Translations under genes and position numbers: made by a program
From: Labrenzia sp. 011
GTDB lineage: Bacteria > Pseudomonadota > Alphaproteobacteria > Rhizobiales > Stappiaceae
Direction of reading: 5' to 3'
DNA length: 64,000 nt
NCBI RefSeq assembly: GCF_003075075.1
Contig: NZ_QCYM01000001.1
Coordinates: 586,668-650,667 of the forward strand
The notes under the pieces: model-generated
What the model was told of the DNA's origin: nothing
Seen by the model: only the letters and a program-made list of their open reading frames with translations
The model's database searches: none
In this document: in pieces, positions 26,281 to 35,451 of the stretch
How positions within the stretch are numbered: the stretch's first letter is position 1
Layout of the letters: every line of letters begins with the position of its first letter

Positions 26281-27366
26281 CTATTCCCAATCGGTGCCGG
26301 CGGGCGGTCTGTCCCGCTGCCGTTCTGCCGCAACAACCTCTTCCGCCTCCTCGATATCTGCGCGCGTTTCGCAAGGCGGCGGCCGGTTGTTGTCGGCGCC
26401 CGTCAGTGCGAAACGATAGAACATCGGAAAATGGTCCGAGCCGACAAATGGAAGTCTCTCCATGTCGATGAGTTCAAACCTGCGCGAGTGAAAGATGTGA
26501 TCGAGAGGCCAGCGCAGGTACCAGCGTCTGGCGTCGAAGGAGTTGAAGAAGCCCCGCCCAAGGCGCGGATCGAGCAGACGGGAAAGGCGCAGAAACCGCC
26601 GGGTCGTACGCGACCACGCAACGTCATTCAGGTCTCCGGTCACGATCGTCGGCAGGCTTTCCTCTCTGGCCATTTTTCCTACCAGCAGGATTTCCGCATC
26701 CCGGCCAAAGGTGTCGCGCGTGGGGAGCGGGGGTTCCGGGTGAATTGCCAGCAGCCGCACGTCATGGCCGTCGGGGAGCGTGACGACGCAGGATATGCTC
26801 GGCACCTCCTTGTTGAGAAGAAACCGGACATCGTGCGTGCGCAGCGGAAAGCGGCTGGCGAGAATCATCCCGTAGCTGTTGGATTGCGGACAGGCGACGG
26901 TCTGGTGGAAATCGGCGAGGGAAGGGCGCAGTGCCTCGAACCACGCCTGATCGGTTTCCATGAAAATGGCGATATCCGGGGGTCGCTCCGCGATGAGGTC
27001 AGTCAGCCGCTGGTAATTCCGATTGCCCTGTTTCACGTTCGAAACAAGAAACGAAATGGTTTCCGCTTGCGCCGGGTCGCCTTTGTAGCGGGCCGTCTGG
27101 GTGAACCAGAGGGGCGTGAACGGGACCACTTGGACCAGCTGGATGGCCAGCGCCGTCAATGTCATCACCGCGATGATCGCCATTTCGATATGCGATAGCG
27201 GGCTGACAGCCGCTGCTGCCAGTATCAGAACGGCTATCGCGATCACCTGGAGGCGGGCGAAATCAAACGATCTCACCAGACCATGGGCGACGGGGAGGAG
27301 CGGGACCAGACTTGCGGCCAGGCAGATGGCCGACAGGCCGGTGAGTATCGCTGTCATCAAAGTCAT
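26281..27366 (-). CDS. Membrane-anchored endonuclease/exonuclease/phosphatase family protein
   Basis: 361 residues: about three N-terminal membrane helices (roughly 4-28, 38-55, 62-85), then an EEP domain with FLVSNVKQGN, an Asp/Glu metal site in FMETDQAW, VTGDLNDVAWS and the final SDHFPM. The domain hydrolyses phosphodiesters; substrate unknown. The start ATG is MTLMTAIL. It is convergent with the GntR gene 16 bases away. Confidence 0.8.
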   Translation of the reverse strand: MTLMTAILTGLSAICLAASLVPLLPVAHGLVRSFDFARLQVIAIAVLILAAAAVSPLSHIEMAIIAVMTLTALAIQLVQVVPFTPLWFTQTARYKGDPAQAETISFLVSNVKQGNRNYQRLTDLIAERPPDIAIFMETDQAWFEALRPSLADFHQTVACPQSNSYGMILASRFPLRTHDVRFLLNKEVPSISCVVTLPDGHDVRLLAIHPEPPLPTRDTFGRDAEILLVGKMAREESLPTIVTGDLNDVAWSRTTRRFLRLSRLLDPRLGRGFFNSFDARRWYLRWPLDHIFHSRRFELIDMERLPFVGSDHFPMFYRFALTGADNNRPPPCETRADIEEAEEVVAAERQRDRPPAGTDWE

Positions 27367-27500
27367 CGAGCACCTGTATCCGCTCGCGAAACCCGGTGTC
27401 CGCCGCAACTGTGTACCGTCATGGTAACGCCGCGCCGGACACTTCGTTCCCTTCCACTGTTCCGCCTGCATACCCGGACAGGCGGGAAAACTGCGTGTTC

Positions 27501-28334
27501 CTAGAATGCGAAGGTATCGGGATCGGGTCCCAGCCGTCTGGTCTCGTCCAGGTCGTTCAGGACGCCCATGTCCTCCTCCGAGAGCTCGAAATCGAAGATC
27601 CCGGCGTTTTCCTCGATGCGGCTCTTCCGGGTGGACTTGGGTATGGTGACAACACCATGCTGCAGGTCCCATCGCAGCACGATTTGCGCAGGGGTCTTGC
27701 CATATTTTTCCGCAAGAGCGGCGATTGTTTTCTCGCTTGCCACCTGTCCCTGCATGAGGGGGCTCCAGGCTTCCACGACAATTCCCTGCGCCTTGCAGTA
27801 GCTCAGCAGGTTCGGCTGCACCAGATGGGGATGGAATTCGACCTGGTTGATCGCCGGAACGACTTCGGCGGCAACCAGAAGTTCGTCAAGATGATGTGGC
27901 AGGAAATTGCTGACGCCGATGGCTTTGGCGCGTCCGCTGGCCAGGATGTCCTCCATCGCCTTCCATGTGCCGACGATATGGCCCCGGACGGGCCAGTGCA
28001 CGAGATAGAGATCGACGTAGTCGGTTTCCAGTCTGTCGAGACTTTCCTGAAAGGCGCTCATGGTCCGCCCTGCGCGCTGGTCGTCATTCCACAGTTTCGT
28101 TGTCACGAACAGGTCTTCCCGCGGGATATCCGTTTCGCGCAAAGCCTGCCCGACGCCGGCTTCGTTCTTGTAGACTGAGGCGGTGTCAAGACTGCGGTAT
28201 CCGGCGTCGAGCGCCAGCAGGCAGGCCTGCCGTGTCTCCTCATCGGTCATCTGATAGACGCCGAGCCCCAGCCAGGGCATCCTTGTCCCATTGTTCAGGT
28301 CAACCCGGTCGCCGATACTTGTGAGAGTGTTCAT
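27501..28334 (-). CDS. Aldo/keto reductase
   Basis: 277 residues, AKR fold. The catalytic tetrad is visible: Asp50 and Tyr55 in DAGYRSLDTASVYKNE, Lys in FVTTKLWN (about 79) and His in YLVHWP (about 112). NADPH site: IPKSTRKSRIEEN. It resembles 2,5-diketo-gluconate reductase-type AKR5 enzymes. The start MNTLTS has an AAGGAC ribosome site. Substrate unknown. Confidence 0.88.
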   Translation of the reverse strand: MNTLTSIGDRVDLNNGTRMPWLGLGVYQMTDEETRQACLLALDAGYRSLDTASVYKNEAGVGQALRETDIPREDLFVTTKLWNDDQRAGRTMSAFQESLDRLETDYVDLYLVHWPVRGHIVGTWKAMEDILASGRAKAIGVSNFLPHHLDELLVAAEVVPAINQVEFHPHLVQPNLLSYCKAQGIVVEAWSPLMQGQVASEKTIAALAEKYGKTPAQIVLRWDLQHGVVTIPKSTRKSRIEENAGIFDFELSEEDMGVLNDLDETRRLGPDPDTFAF

Positions 28335-29078
28335 CCTGTCCTTCTTTCGTGCTTGGGGGCGACGCCCATACGCCGTGCCAGTGCCTGTCATCGGCAATCG
28401 AGCCCAACCGGAGGATCGGGATGCTCCGTCCGCCAGCCGAACATCCCCATATGCCGTCGAATTTCATGGACTCTGGTCCCTGAGGCCGGTGACAGGCAGG
28501 AGACATGGCATCCAGTGTTTGCCCTATACGTATCACAGAAGGGCGCGCCCGGCGGAAGCGTCATCCTTCGCCGCGTCCATGTGACGACGGCCGGGCGGCA
28601 TGTCCGCGTTTTGCAGCCGGTCTCATACGCACGGGTCTGAAGCCTGAATGGTTATTCTTGCCGATCTGAAAGATGTCGCGTAAAGGCTCGGGGCAGGGGC
28701 ATTCAGGGGGTTATCTGCGTGAACGGTGCGCCGGCCTTCGCCGGACGCCAGATCCACAACGGCACAGGTACCGCCGGAAATCGCCTCGAACAGATACGTC
28801 GGGCGGTCTCGCCATCATCGAAATAATCGGCGGCAGGACGTCCGCCGATTGCGGATGGATCGAGCTTGACCGGATCGAAGCACCCAATTCACCGGCTAAA
28901 GCCGGGAATACATGAAGTCAGAACTGTAAACCGAAGCGCCAGGACCCATGACAGCAGCGACCTATTTCGGCAAGGAAGATCCGGACGACGGAAACAACGC
29001 GAGGCACGAATGCCCGACCTGCAAGCGGCCGTCTCCTGGTAGCTGCCTCCGCAGGGGCGCAACCGGCGGGCATGGCGC
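28335..29078. other. 744-base stretch without a recognisable gene
   Basis: Several short overlapping open frames occur on both strands, none with family features or a good ribosome site. A minus-strand frame around 28640-28830 reads smoothly and may be a gene remnant, but I cannot name it. Confidence 0.4.
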
Positions 29079-29825
29079 ATGATCGATTCGGTTCTTCTGT
29101 TTCTCGCGGCCGGACTTGTCGGCGGCGCGGTCAACGCTGCTGCTGGTGGCGCAAAGCTTTTTGTTTTCCCGCTTCTTCTGGCAACCGGACTGCCACCGAT
29201 CGCGGCAAATGTAACCCAGGGCGTCGCGCTCTGGCCGGCGCAGTTGCCCGCCATCTGGGTCTATCGGCGCGAACTCGCCGGCGAAATGAAACGCCTCTGG
29301 CGCCAGATGATCCCCGCGCTCGCCGGGGCCCTGCTCGGGTCGCTGGTCATGGTCAACTCGAGCGACGATGCCTTCATAAGCGTGGTACCGTTTCTGCTCC
29401 TGATCGCGGTTGTCGCGATCGTTCTGGGGCCGCGCACGACAGTTCTGATGCGCCGGGCCTTCCCCGGGGAACGGCTGGAGTCCGCAGTCGCGGTTCTGCT
29501 CGCGGTGTTCGGCTTTTATGGCGGCTTTTTTGGCGCCGGTCTGGGGTTCATGCTCCTGGCTGTGCTGTCGGTGTCCTCGGGGATGGGCGTCAGCCACGTC
29601 AATGGAGCCAAGAACCTTTTCGCCGCGGCGATCCAGTCCGTCGCGGTCGTGCCGATGATGCTGTCCGGATTGGTCGACTGGGTGGCTGCCCTTTGTGTTC
29701 TCGTGGGCGGCATGATCGGCGGCTACGTCGGGGCAAGTGTCACCCGGCGTCTGCCCGAACCTGTGGTACGCTATGGCGTTGCGGGCATCGGTCTCGTTCT
29801 GACCATGTCGTTCCTGTTGCGGTGA
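29079..29825 (+). CDS. TauE/SafE family permease
   Basis: 248 residues with about seven or eight membrane segments. The two inverted-repeat signatures of the family are present: GGAVNAAAGGA near 15-25 and GFFGAGLGFM near 149-158. These permeases export sulfite or sulfur-containing organic anions. It stands alone and no sulfur-metabolism gene is adjacent, so substrate is open. Confidence 0.85.
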   Translation: MIDSVLLFLAAGLVGGAVNAAAGGAKLFVFPLLLATGLPPIAANVTQGVALWPAQLPAIWVYRRELAGEMKRLWRQMIPALAGALLGSLVMVNSSDDAFISVVPFLLLIAVVAIVLGPRTTVLMRRAFPGERLESAVAVLLAVFGFYGGFFGAGLGFMLLAVLSVSSGMGVSHVNGAKNLFAAAIQSVAVVPMMLSGLVDWVAALCVLVGGMIGGYVGASVTRRLPEPVVRYGVAGIGLVLTMSFLLR

Positions 29826-29949
29826 GGGCCGCTGCCGGCCGGTTCGTCGGACACGGCAGCCGTTTCAAGTCCGTGAGGTTGACGTAACCTGATCGATTGG
29901 AGCGCTCCTGAAAACGGGCGTCATGTTTTGCCCTGCGCAGGAGACGCAA

Positions 29950-30558
29950 TTGGCCAGACTTATCGTTTACTACGCCCACCCGGGTCAGCGCTTCAGCCGG
30001 GCGAATGCGGCAATGGCGAAGGCTGCCCGCTCGGTCGACCGCATCACCTTTGTGGATCTCTATGCCGAATATCCGCGACACGATATCGACGTCGACCGCG
30101 AGCAGCAGCGGCTGCTCGATCATGACGTGATCCTCTTCCAGTTTCCGCTTTACTGGTATTCGACACCAAGTCTGCTGAAGGAATGGCAGGATCTGGTTCT
30201 GCAGCACGGATTTGCCTTTGGTCACAAGGGCGACCGGCTTGCCGGCAAACGGATGATGCTGGCCGTTACCGCCGGCGGAGCGGACGACGCCTATACCGCG
30301 GAGGGATATCAGAACTTTCCGCTCAGGGTTTTCCTGGCTCCGCTGGAACAGACAGCCCGTCTTTGCGGCATGTCCTTTACGGCGCCCTATGTTCTTTATG
30401 GAGCGCTCGGGGCCACGGAAACAGACGAGATACCACGACATTCGAAAGGTTTTGCAGATCTGCTCACCGCGATCCGTGACGATCTTTACGACTTCACGTC
30501 TGCGGACAGCCGGGAGATCGTCCGATTTGACGATTTGCCCGTTTTGCAAAGATCCTGA
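29950..30558 (+). CDS. KefF/KefG-like NAD(P)H quinone oxidoreductase
   Basis: 202 residues, flavodoxin-2 fold: LIVYYAHPGQRFSRAN at the N-terminus, VILFQFPLYWYSTPSLLKEWQD in the middle, AVTAGGADDAYT after residue 100. A TTG start at 29950 is chosen: AGGAGA lies 5 bases upstream and the family begins at this point; the ATG at 29923 lacks a ribosome site. It ends 3 bases before a KefC-type antiporter, for which such proteins are activating subunits. Confidence 0.85.
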   Translation: MARLIVYYAHPGQRFSRANAAMAKAARSVDRITFVDLYAEYPRHDIDVDREQQRLLDHDVILFQFPLYWYSTPSLLKEWQDLVLQHGFAFGHKGDRLAGKRMMLAVTAGGADDAYTAEGYQNFPLRVFLAPLEQTARLCGMSFTAPYVLYGALGATETDEIPRHSKGFADLLTAIRDDLYDFTSADSREIVRFDDLPVLQRS

Positions 30559-30561
30559 TCC

Positions 30562-32559
30562 ATGACCGACTTCCTCCTTATTGCCTTCGTGTTTCTCGTG
30601 GCCGGTGTCGTCGCGGTGCCCATCGCCACCAGGCTTGGGCTCGGCTCCGTCCTGGGATATCTGATCGCAGGGATCGTCATCAGCCCTCTGCTGACCGTGC
30701 TCGGTGTCGATGTGATGGCGATCCAGCATCTTGCCGAATTCGGCGTGGTGATGATGCTGTTTCTCGTCGGTCTGGAACTTGAACCCAGAGTGCTTTGGGC
30801 CATGCGAACGAAACTGCTGGGCCTGGGCGGGCTTCAGGTGGCTGGTACGACGGCAGCGGTCATGGGAATTGCAATCGCTCTTGGACAGCCCTGGACAATA
30901 GCAGTGGCCATCGGATTTGTTCTGGCGCTGTCATCGACCGCCATAGTCCTGCAGACCTTGAACGAAAAGGGGCTCATGCGCTCTGCCGGCGGCAAGTCGA
31001 GTTTCGCTGTCCTCCTGTTTCAGGATATTGCGGTCATCCCGATGCTTGCTTTCATTCCCTTGCTGGCAATGCCCGAGCTGATGGATGCGGCCCAGGGGCT
31101 GGCCTCCGCCACCGGACATGGCGCGGAAGCGGCGCTCGCCGGCGAAAGTCACGCGGTGGATGCCGGGGAAGGTGGCGGTCATGCCGGTACCTTCAGCCTG
31201 GTCGCCGGTTTGAACGGCTGGCAGACGGCCCTGATGACCATGGGCGCGATCGGTGCGGTGATCCTCGGCGGCGCCTACCTGACGCGCCCGGTGTTCCGCT
31301 TCATTGCTGCGGCCGGCCTGCGGGAGCTCTTCGTGGCCACGGCACTCCTCTTTGTCATCGGCATTGCACTGCTGATGATCGCGGTCGGTCTGTCTCCCGC
31401 TCTGGGCACCTTTCTGGCCGGGGTCGTGCTCGCCAACAGCGAGTACCGTCATGAGCTGGAATCCGATATCGATCCCTTCCGCGGTCTGCTGCTCGGGCTG
31501 TTTTTCATCACCGTGGGCGCAGGTATCGACTTCGCCCTGCTGTTCGACAGGTTCGGCGTGATTCTCGCCCTGACCCTGGGTCTCATCGGTCTGAAATTCG
31601 GCGTTCTGATGCTCCTCGGCTGGCTGTTCAGGCTGCCGGGAGGAGATCGCTGGCTTTTCAGTCTCGGTCTTGCTCAGGCCGGTGAATTCGGGTTCGTGCT
31701 TCTGTCCTTCACGGTCGCCAACCGGGTCATTCCGCAGCCGGTCGCCGATCAGCTCCTGCTGATCGTTGCCCTGTCGATGCTGCTCACACCCGCGCTGTTC
31801 ATCCTTCATGAAAAACTGGTTTCCCCGCGCTTCGCGAAAATGCAGGAACGCGACCCAGATACCGTCGACGAGACAGGCGATATCATCATCGCGGGACACG
31901 GACGTTTCGGAGGTATCGTCAACCGCATGCTGAGGGCGGCTGGCTATTCCACCACTGTGCTTGACTATAACGCGGCGCAACTTGATCTGTTGCGGGCCTT
32001 CGGCTTCAAGGTCTTCTACGGCGATGCGACGCGACCGGACATGCTGCATGCGGCCGGCATAGACAAGGCTCGTCTTCTGGTTGTCGCGATCGACGGCAAG
32101 GAACAGATCAACGCGATTGTTCACTACGTCCGCAAGACCTATCCGCATGTGAAAATCGTTACCCGTGCGGTCGACAGGCATCACGTCTATGATCTCTTTG
32201 CCGCCGGCTGCACCGACATCGTCCGGGAAACCTTCGACTCCAGCGTCCGGACGGGCCGGACCGCCTATGAGGCAATGGGAATGCATCCGTTTGAAGCCGA
32301 ACAGCTTGCCCGCAAGTTTGCCGAGGACGACCGTCATGTCCTGCAGGAAATGGCAGAAGTCTTCGACCCGGACATCCCGACCGGGCAGAACCTGGCCTAT
32401 ATCGAGAAAACGCGGACGCTGATGGAAGAGCGTGACGCACAGATCTTCGGCAAGAGCCAGGCCTTCGACACCCAGGCAAACCACGGCTGGCTGCCACCGT
32501 CATCCAGGGACACGGAAGCGGTCATGGCCAGACATGCGCAACAGGCGAAGTCCGACTGA
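30562..32559 (+). CDS. KefB/KefC-type potassium/proton antiporter
   Basis: 665 residues: a CPA2 antiporter domain of about 12 helices (1-410), then an RCK/TrkA-N domain from about 440 (IIIAGHGRFGGIVNRML). It exports K+ to acidify the cytoplasm during electrophile stress, gated by glutathione adducts in KefC. A Gly/His/Ala-rich insertion (about residues 187-215) sits in an exposed loop. Coupled to the upstream oxidoreductase. Confidence 0.9.
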   Translation: MTDFLLIAFVFLVAGVVAVPIATRLGLGSVLGYLIAGIVISPLLTVLGVDVMAIQHLAEFGVVMMLFLVGLELEPRVLWAMRTKLLGLGGLQVAGTTAAVMGIAIALGQPWTIAVAIGFVLALSSTAIVLQTLNEKGLMRSAGGKSSFAVLLFQDIAVIPMLAFIPLLAMPELMDAAQGLASATGHGAEAALAGESHAVDAGEGGGHAGTFSLVAGLNGWQTALMTMGAIGAVILGGAYLTRPVFRFIAAAGLRELFVATALLFVIGIALLMIAVGLSPALGTFLAGVVLANSEYRHELESDIDPFRGLLLGLFFITVGAGIDFALLFDRFGVILALTLGLIGLKFGVLMLLGWLFRLPGGDRWLFSLGLAQAGEFGFVLLSFTVANRVIPQPVADQLLLIVALSMLLTPALFILHEKLVSPRFAKMQERDPDTVDETGDIIIAGHGRFGGIVNRMLRAAGYSTTVLDYNAAQLDLLRAFGFKVFYGDATRPDMLHAAGIDKARLLVVAIDGKEQINAIVHYVRKTYPHVKIVTRAVDRHHVYDLFAAGCTDIVRETFDSSVRTGRTAYEAMGMHPFEAEQLARKFAEDDRHVLQEMAEVFDPDIPTGQNLAYIEKTRTLMEERDAQIFGKSQAFDTQANHGWLPPSSRDTEAVMARHAQQAKSD

Positions 32560-32704
32560 CGGCCTGAACGACCGGGGCGAGTCCTCAGTATTGCGGACCG
32601 GAAAGCCCCGCGCCGGGGTAATAAACGCCTTAGGGCCGTTCGTTCTTCCGCCAGGCAGATCCGGGCGGGAGGAATGCGCGCACCGGCGGCTGCGCCACAG
32701 GTTG

Positions 32705-34102
32705 TTATCCCGGCGTGCCGCTCTCCTGAGAGGAAACCGGCCCCTGGTCGATATCGCCCAGCTGTCGCAAGGGAATACCGCCAATCACGTTGCCTTCGAT
32801 TGTCGCCAGGTTTCTGGACTTGGTCTCCGGCAACCACACCAGCGAAATGACCAGTGAGCAGACACAGACCGCCGCGAATATGAGAAACACCCCGTCAAGT
32901 CCGATGCTGGACACGCCCGTGAGAAAGACGAAGGCAATCAGGGCATTGAACAGCCAGCTGGTGGCCGAGGCCACCGCGATTCCCGTTTCCCGGATCGTCG
33001 AGGGAACAAGCTCCGACATGATGACATAGGGCAGCGGTCCCAGGCTGATGGCAAAGGCGCCGATATAGACGCACAAGGCGATCAGGCCGAGAATGGGCAG
33101 GGACCAGACCTGGGCGACGACGACCCCCAACAGGCCGATCACCATGACGAGAGAGCCCACGATTGCCAGCGGTCTGCGGCCCAGCCGGTCAACCGTGGCG
33201 ATGGCCACGACAGTCGCGATCAGATTGATCAGGCCCAGTCCGAAGGTCGCTCCCAGGGCGGCGGTTCCCGGAGAGAACCCCAGATCGACGAAGATTGCCG
33301 GTGCATAATAGAGAATTCCGTCGATCCCGCTCAGGTTTTGCAGAATGAACAAGCCGCAACACAGCGCCAGGACTGCAGGAGTCGAGCCGACGCGCAGCGC
33401 CTTCCAGAGGGACACCGCCGGCCGTTCGGAAGCTTCATCCACCGGGACACGTTCGAGACCAAGCGATGCGGAGACGCTTTGCGCCCTGTCCATATGGCCG
33501 ACCCGAGCCAGCCAGACCGGGCTTTCCGGCACCATCAGCAGCGCGGCAAGTCCTGCCAGCGCGATAACACCGCCGAACCCGATACCGGACGCCCAGGCTC
33601 TGGGATCGTCGATCACGAGGGGCACCGTGTAGGCGGCCAGTATCCCCATGGTGACGGCGAGCTGGAACAGGGAGACGACGCTGCCACGGAACCGCGCCGG
33701 CGTTGCTTCGCCTGCATACATTGGCCCTGCCATGGAGGACAGACCGACGGACAGACCGACCAGTATGCGTGCAATGACCAATCCGGTCAGGTCCGGATGG
33801 GTGAGAATGAGGCCATACCCGGCTGCTGCCAGACCGAAGGCCGCCAGCAGCGTGATCCGCCGCCCGAAAGCCCGCGCCAGGGGGCCGGCGGCTATCGCAC
33901 CCAGAAAGCAGCAGAACACCAGCGAAACGGTCACATATTCCTTGCCCCCGTTGCCGAGGGAGAATTCGCGGCCGATTTCATCCAGCCATCCTGCAATGCT
34001 CGCCGTGCTGTAACCGAACAGCAGACCCGCACAGACGGTCAGGAACGACACGCGGCCTACCGCGAGGTAGAGCCGCGTGCCAGTGACTTGAGCAAGTGTC
34101 AT
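32705..34102 (-). CDS. Sugar-porter family MFS transporter 2
   Basis: 465 residues, 12 helices. Typical sugar-porter motifs: GLLFGYSTASIAG in TM1, ARAFGRRITLL after TM2, SGIDGILYYAPAIF in TM7, DRLGRRPL, and PETKSRNL near the C-terminus. Its ATG overlaps the stop of the neighbouring MFS gene by 4 bases. Probable sugar/polyol:H+ symporter, or exporter of the product of the GMC/DegT pair. Confidence 0.88.
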   Translation of the reverse strand: MTLAQVTGTRLYLAVGRVSFLTVCAGLLFGYSTASIAGWLDEIGREFSLGNGGKEYVTVSLVFCCFLGAIAAGPLARAFGRRITLLAAFGLAAAGYGLILTHPDLTGLVIARILVGLSVGLSSMAGPMYAGEATPARFRGSVVSLFQLAVTMGILAAYTVPLVIDDPRAWASGIGFGGVIALAGLAALLMVPESPVWLARVGHMDRAQSVSASLGLERVPVDEASERPAVSLWKALRVGSTPAVLALCCGLFILQNLSGIDGILYYAPAIFVDLGFSPGTAALGATFGLGLINLIATVVAIATVDRLGRRPLAIVGSLVMVIGLLGVVVAQVWSLPILGLIALCVYIGAFAISLGPLPYVIMSELVPSTIRETGIAVASATSWLFNALIAFVFLTGVSSIGLDGVFLIFAAVCVCSLVISLVWLPETKSRNLATIEGNVIGGIPLRQLGDIDQGPVSSQESGTPG

Positions 34103-35433
34103 GCCGCGGCAGGACTGTGGCGCATTTCGATCTCTTCCAGACTGACGCCCTTCGTTTCAGGTGCGTAGAACCAGGAGAAGATCGCTCCGATGGTGCAGAA
34201 TATTCCGAACAGGGCGAATGTCGCGACTGCGCCGAAATGGGCCAGGAACACCGGGAAGGTAAACACGACGATGAAGTTGCAGCTCCAGTTCGCGACGGAG
34301 GCCATGGCCATGCCCCGGCTGCGCAGGGCGAGCGGGAACAATTCGGACATGTACAGCCACGGCAACGGCCCCAGGCTGACCGCAAAGAAGGCGATATAGG
34401 CGAACAGACCGGCCAGGGCCAGCGGAGCCAGCTCGGGTTTGTCGGCCTGCATCGCGAAGGCGATAACGACAAGGCTAAGCGCGGTGCCGATAAAACCCAG
34501 GATGAGCAGGGGGCGCCGGCCGAACCGGTCGACGACGAACATGGCGACGACGGTCATCAGCACATTCACCACTCCGATGCCGACGGTAGCGGCCAGCTGG
34601 GTGCTGGAACCGTCGAACCCGGCATGTTTCATGATGATCGGAGCATAGTAGATGACCGCATTGATGCCGCTGACCTGCTGGAAGACAAAGACTGCAATCG
34701 TGAAGATAACCAGCGGCCGGACGTTTTGTGTCAGGAAGGCACTCCACGCCGGCTCGGCGGCTCCGGAAGCGCTTGAACGCTCGATTTCATCGACGACATG
34801 CGTGGCCTGATCCCTGGACAGATCCGGCTGAACAAGTCCGATAACCGATATGGCCTTGTCCCTTGCACCGTTCATGGCCAGCCAGCGCGGGCTTTCCGGC
34901 GATTTGGCGATCCCGACCAGGGAGATCAGCGCAGGCACGGCGCCAAGAGCCAGCATCCACCGCCAGGCGCCCAGGGGTTCAAGTGCCATATCGATAAGGT
35001 AGGATGACAGAATGCCGACGGTGATCATCAGCTGGAATGCCGACACCACCGCGCCCCTGTATTTTGCAGGAGCAAGTTCGGCCAGAAACATCGGGGCAGC
35101 CAGGGCGGATGCCCCGATCGCGATCCCGAGCACCAGGCGCGCGGTGATGAGAAATTCCAGCCCGGTGGCCAGGCCTGCTGCGACCGCGCCGGCCGCGAAC
35201 AGAACCGAACACAGCATCAGCACCTTGCGCCGCCCGAGACTGTCCGCATACCTTGCCGCCAGAATGGCTCCGGCAACGGCGCCCAGCGGCACTGCGGCGG
35301 TCATGAAACCCTCGCCGGTAGGCGAGATGTCGAAGGACTTCGTGATCAGGGGCAGGGCTCCGGCGATCACACCTTCATCGAACCCGAAGAGCAAGCCGAA
35401 CAGGGCGGCCAGAGAAACCAGACGTAAGAGCAT
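34099..35433 (-). CDS. Sugar-porter family MFS transporter 1
   Basis: 444 residues, same family as the next gene: FGLLFGFDEGVIAGALP in TM1, DSLGRRKVL, QVSGINAVIYYAPIIM in TM7, DRFGRRPL, PETKGVSLEEIE at the C-terminus. It lies 18 bases after the GMC oxidoreductase stop. Two sugar porters in tandem suggest two related substrates or a heterologous pair. Confidence 0.88.
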   Translation of the reverse strand: MLLRLVSLAALFGLLFGFDEGVIAGALPLITKSFDISPTGEGFMTAAVPLGAVAGAILAARYADSLGRRKVLMLCSVLFAAGAVAAGLATGLEFLITARLVLGIAIGASALAAPMFLAELAPAKYRGAVVSAFQLMITVGILSSYLIDMALEPLGAWRWMLALGAVPALISLVGIAKSPESPRWLAMNGARDKAISVIGLVQPDLSRDQATHVVDEIERSSASGAAEPAWSAFLTQNVRPLVIFTIAVFVFQQVSGINAVIYYAPIIMKHAGFDGSSTQLAATVGIGVVNVLMTVVAMFVVDRFGRRPLLILGFIGTALSLVVIAFAMQADKPELAPLALAGLFAYIAFFAVSLGPLPWLYMSELFPLALRSRGMAMASVANWSCNFIVVFTFPVFLAHFGAVATFALFGIFCTIGAIFSWFYAPETKGVSLEEIEMRHSPAAA

Positions 35434-35451
35434 TCAAGTCATCCTTCGGGT

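Noticed and set aside
30931..32484. 517-codon open frame on the minus strand
   Set aside because: Antisense to the KefC-type antiporter.
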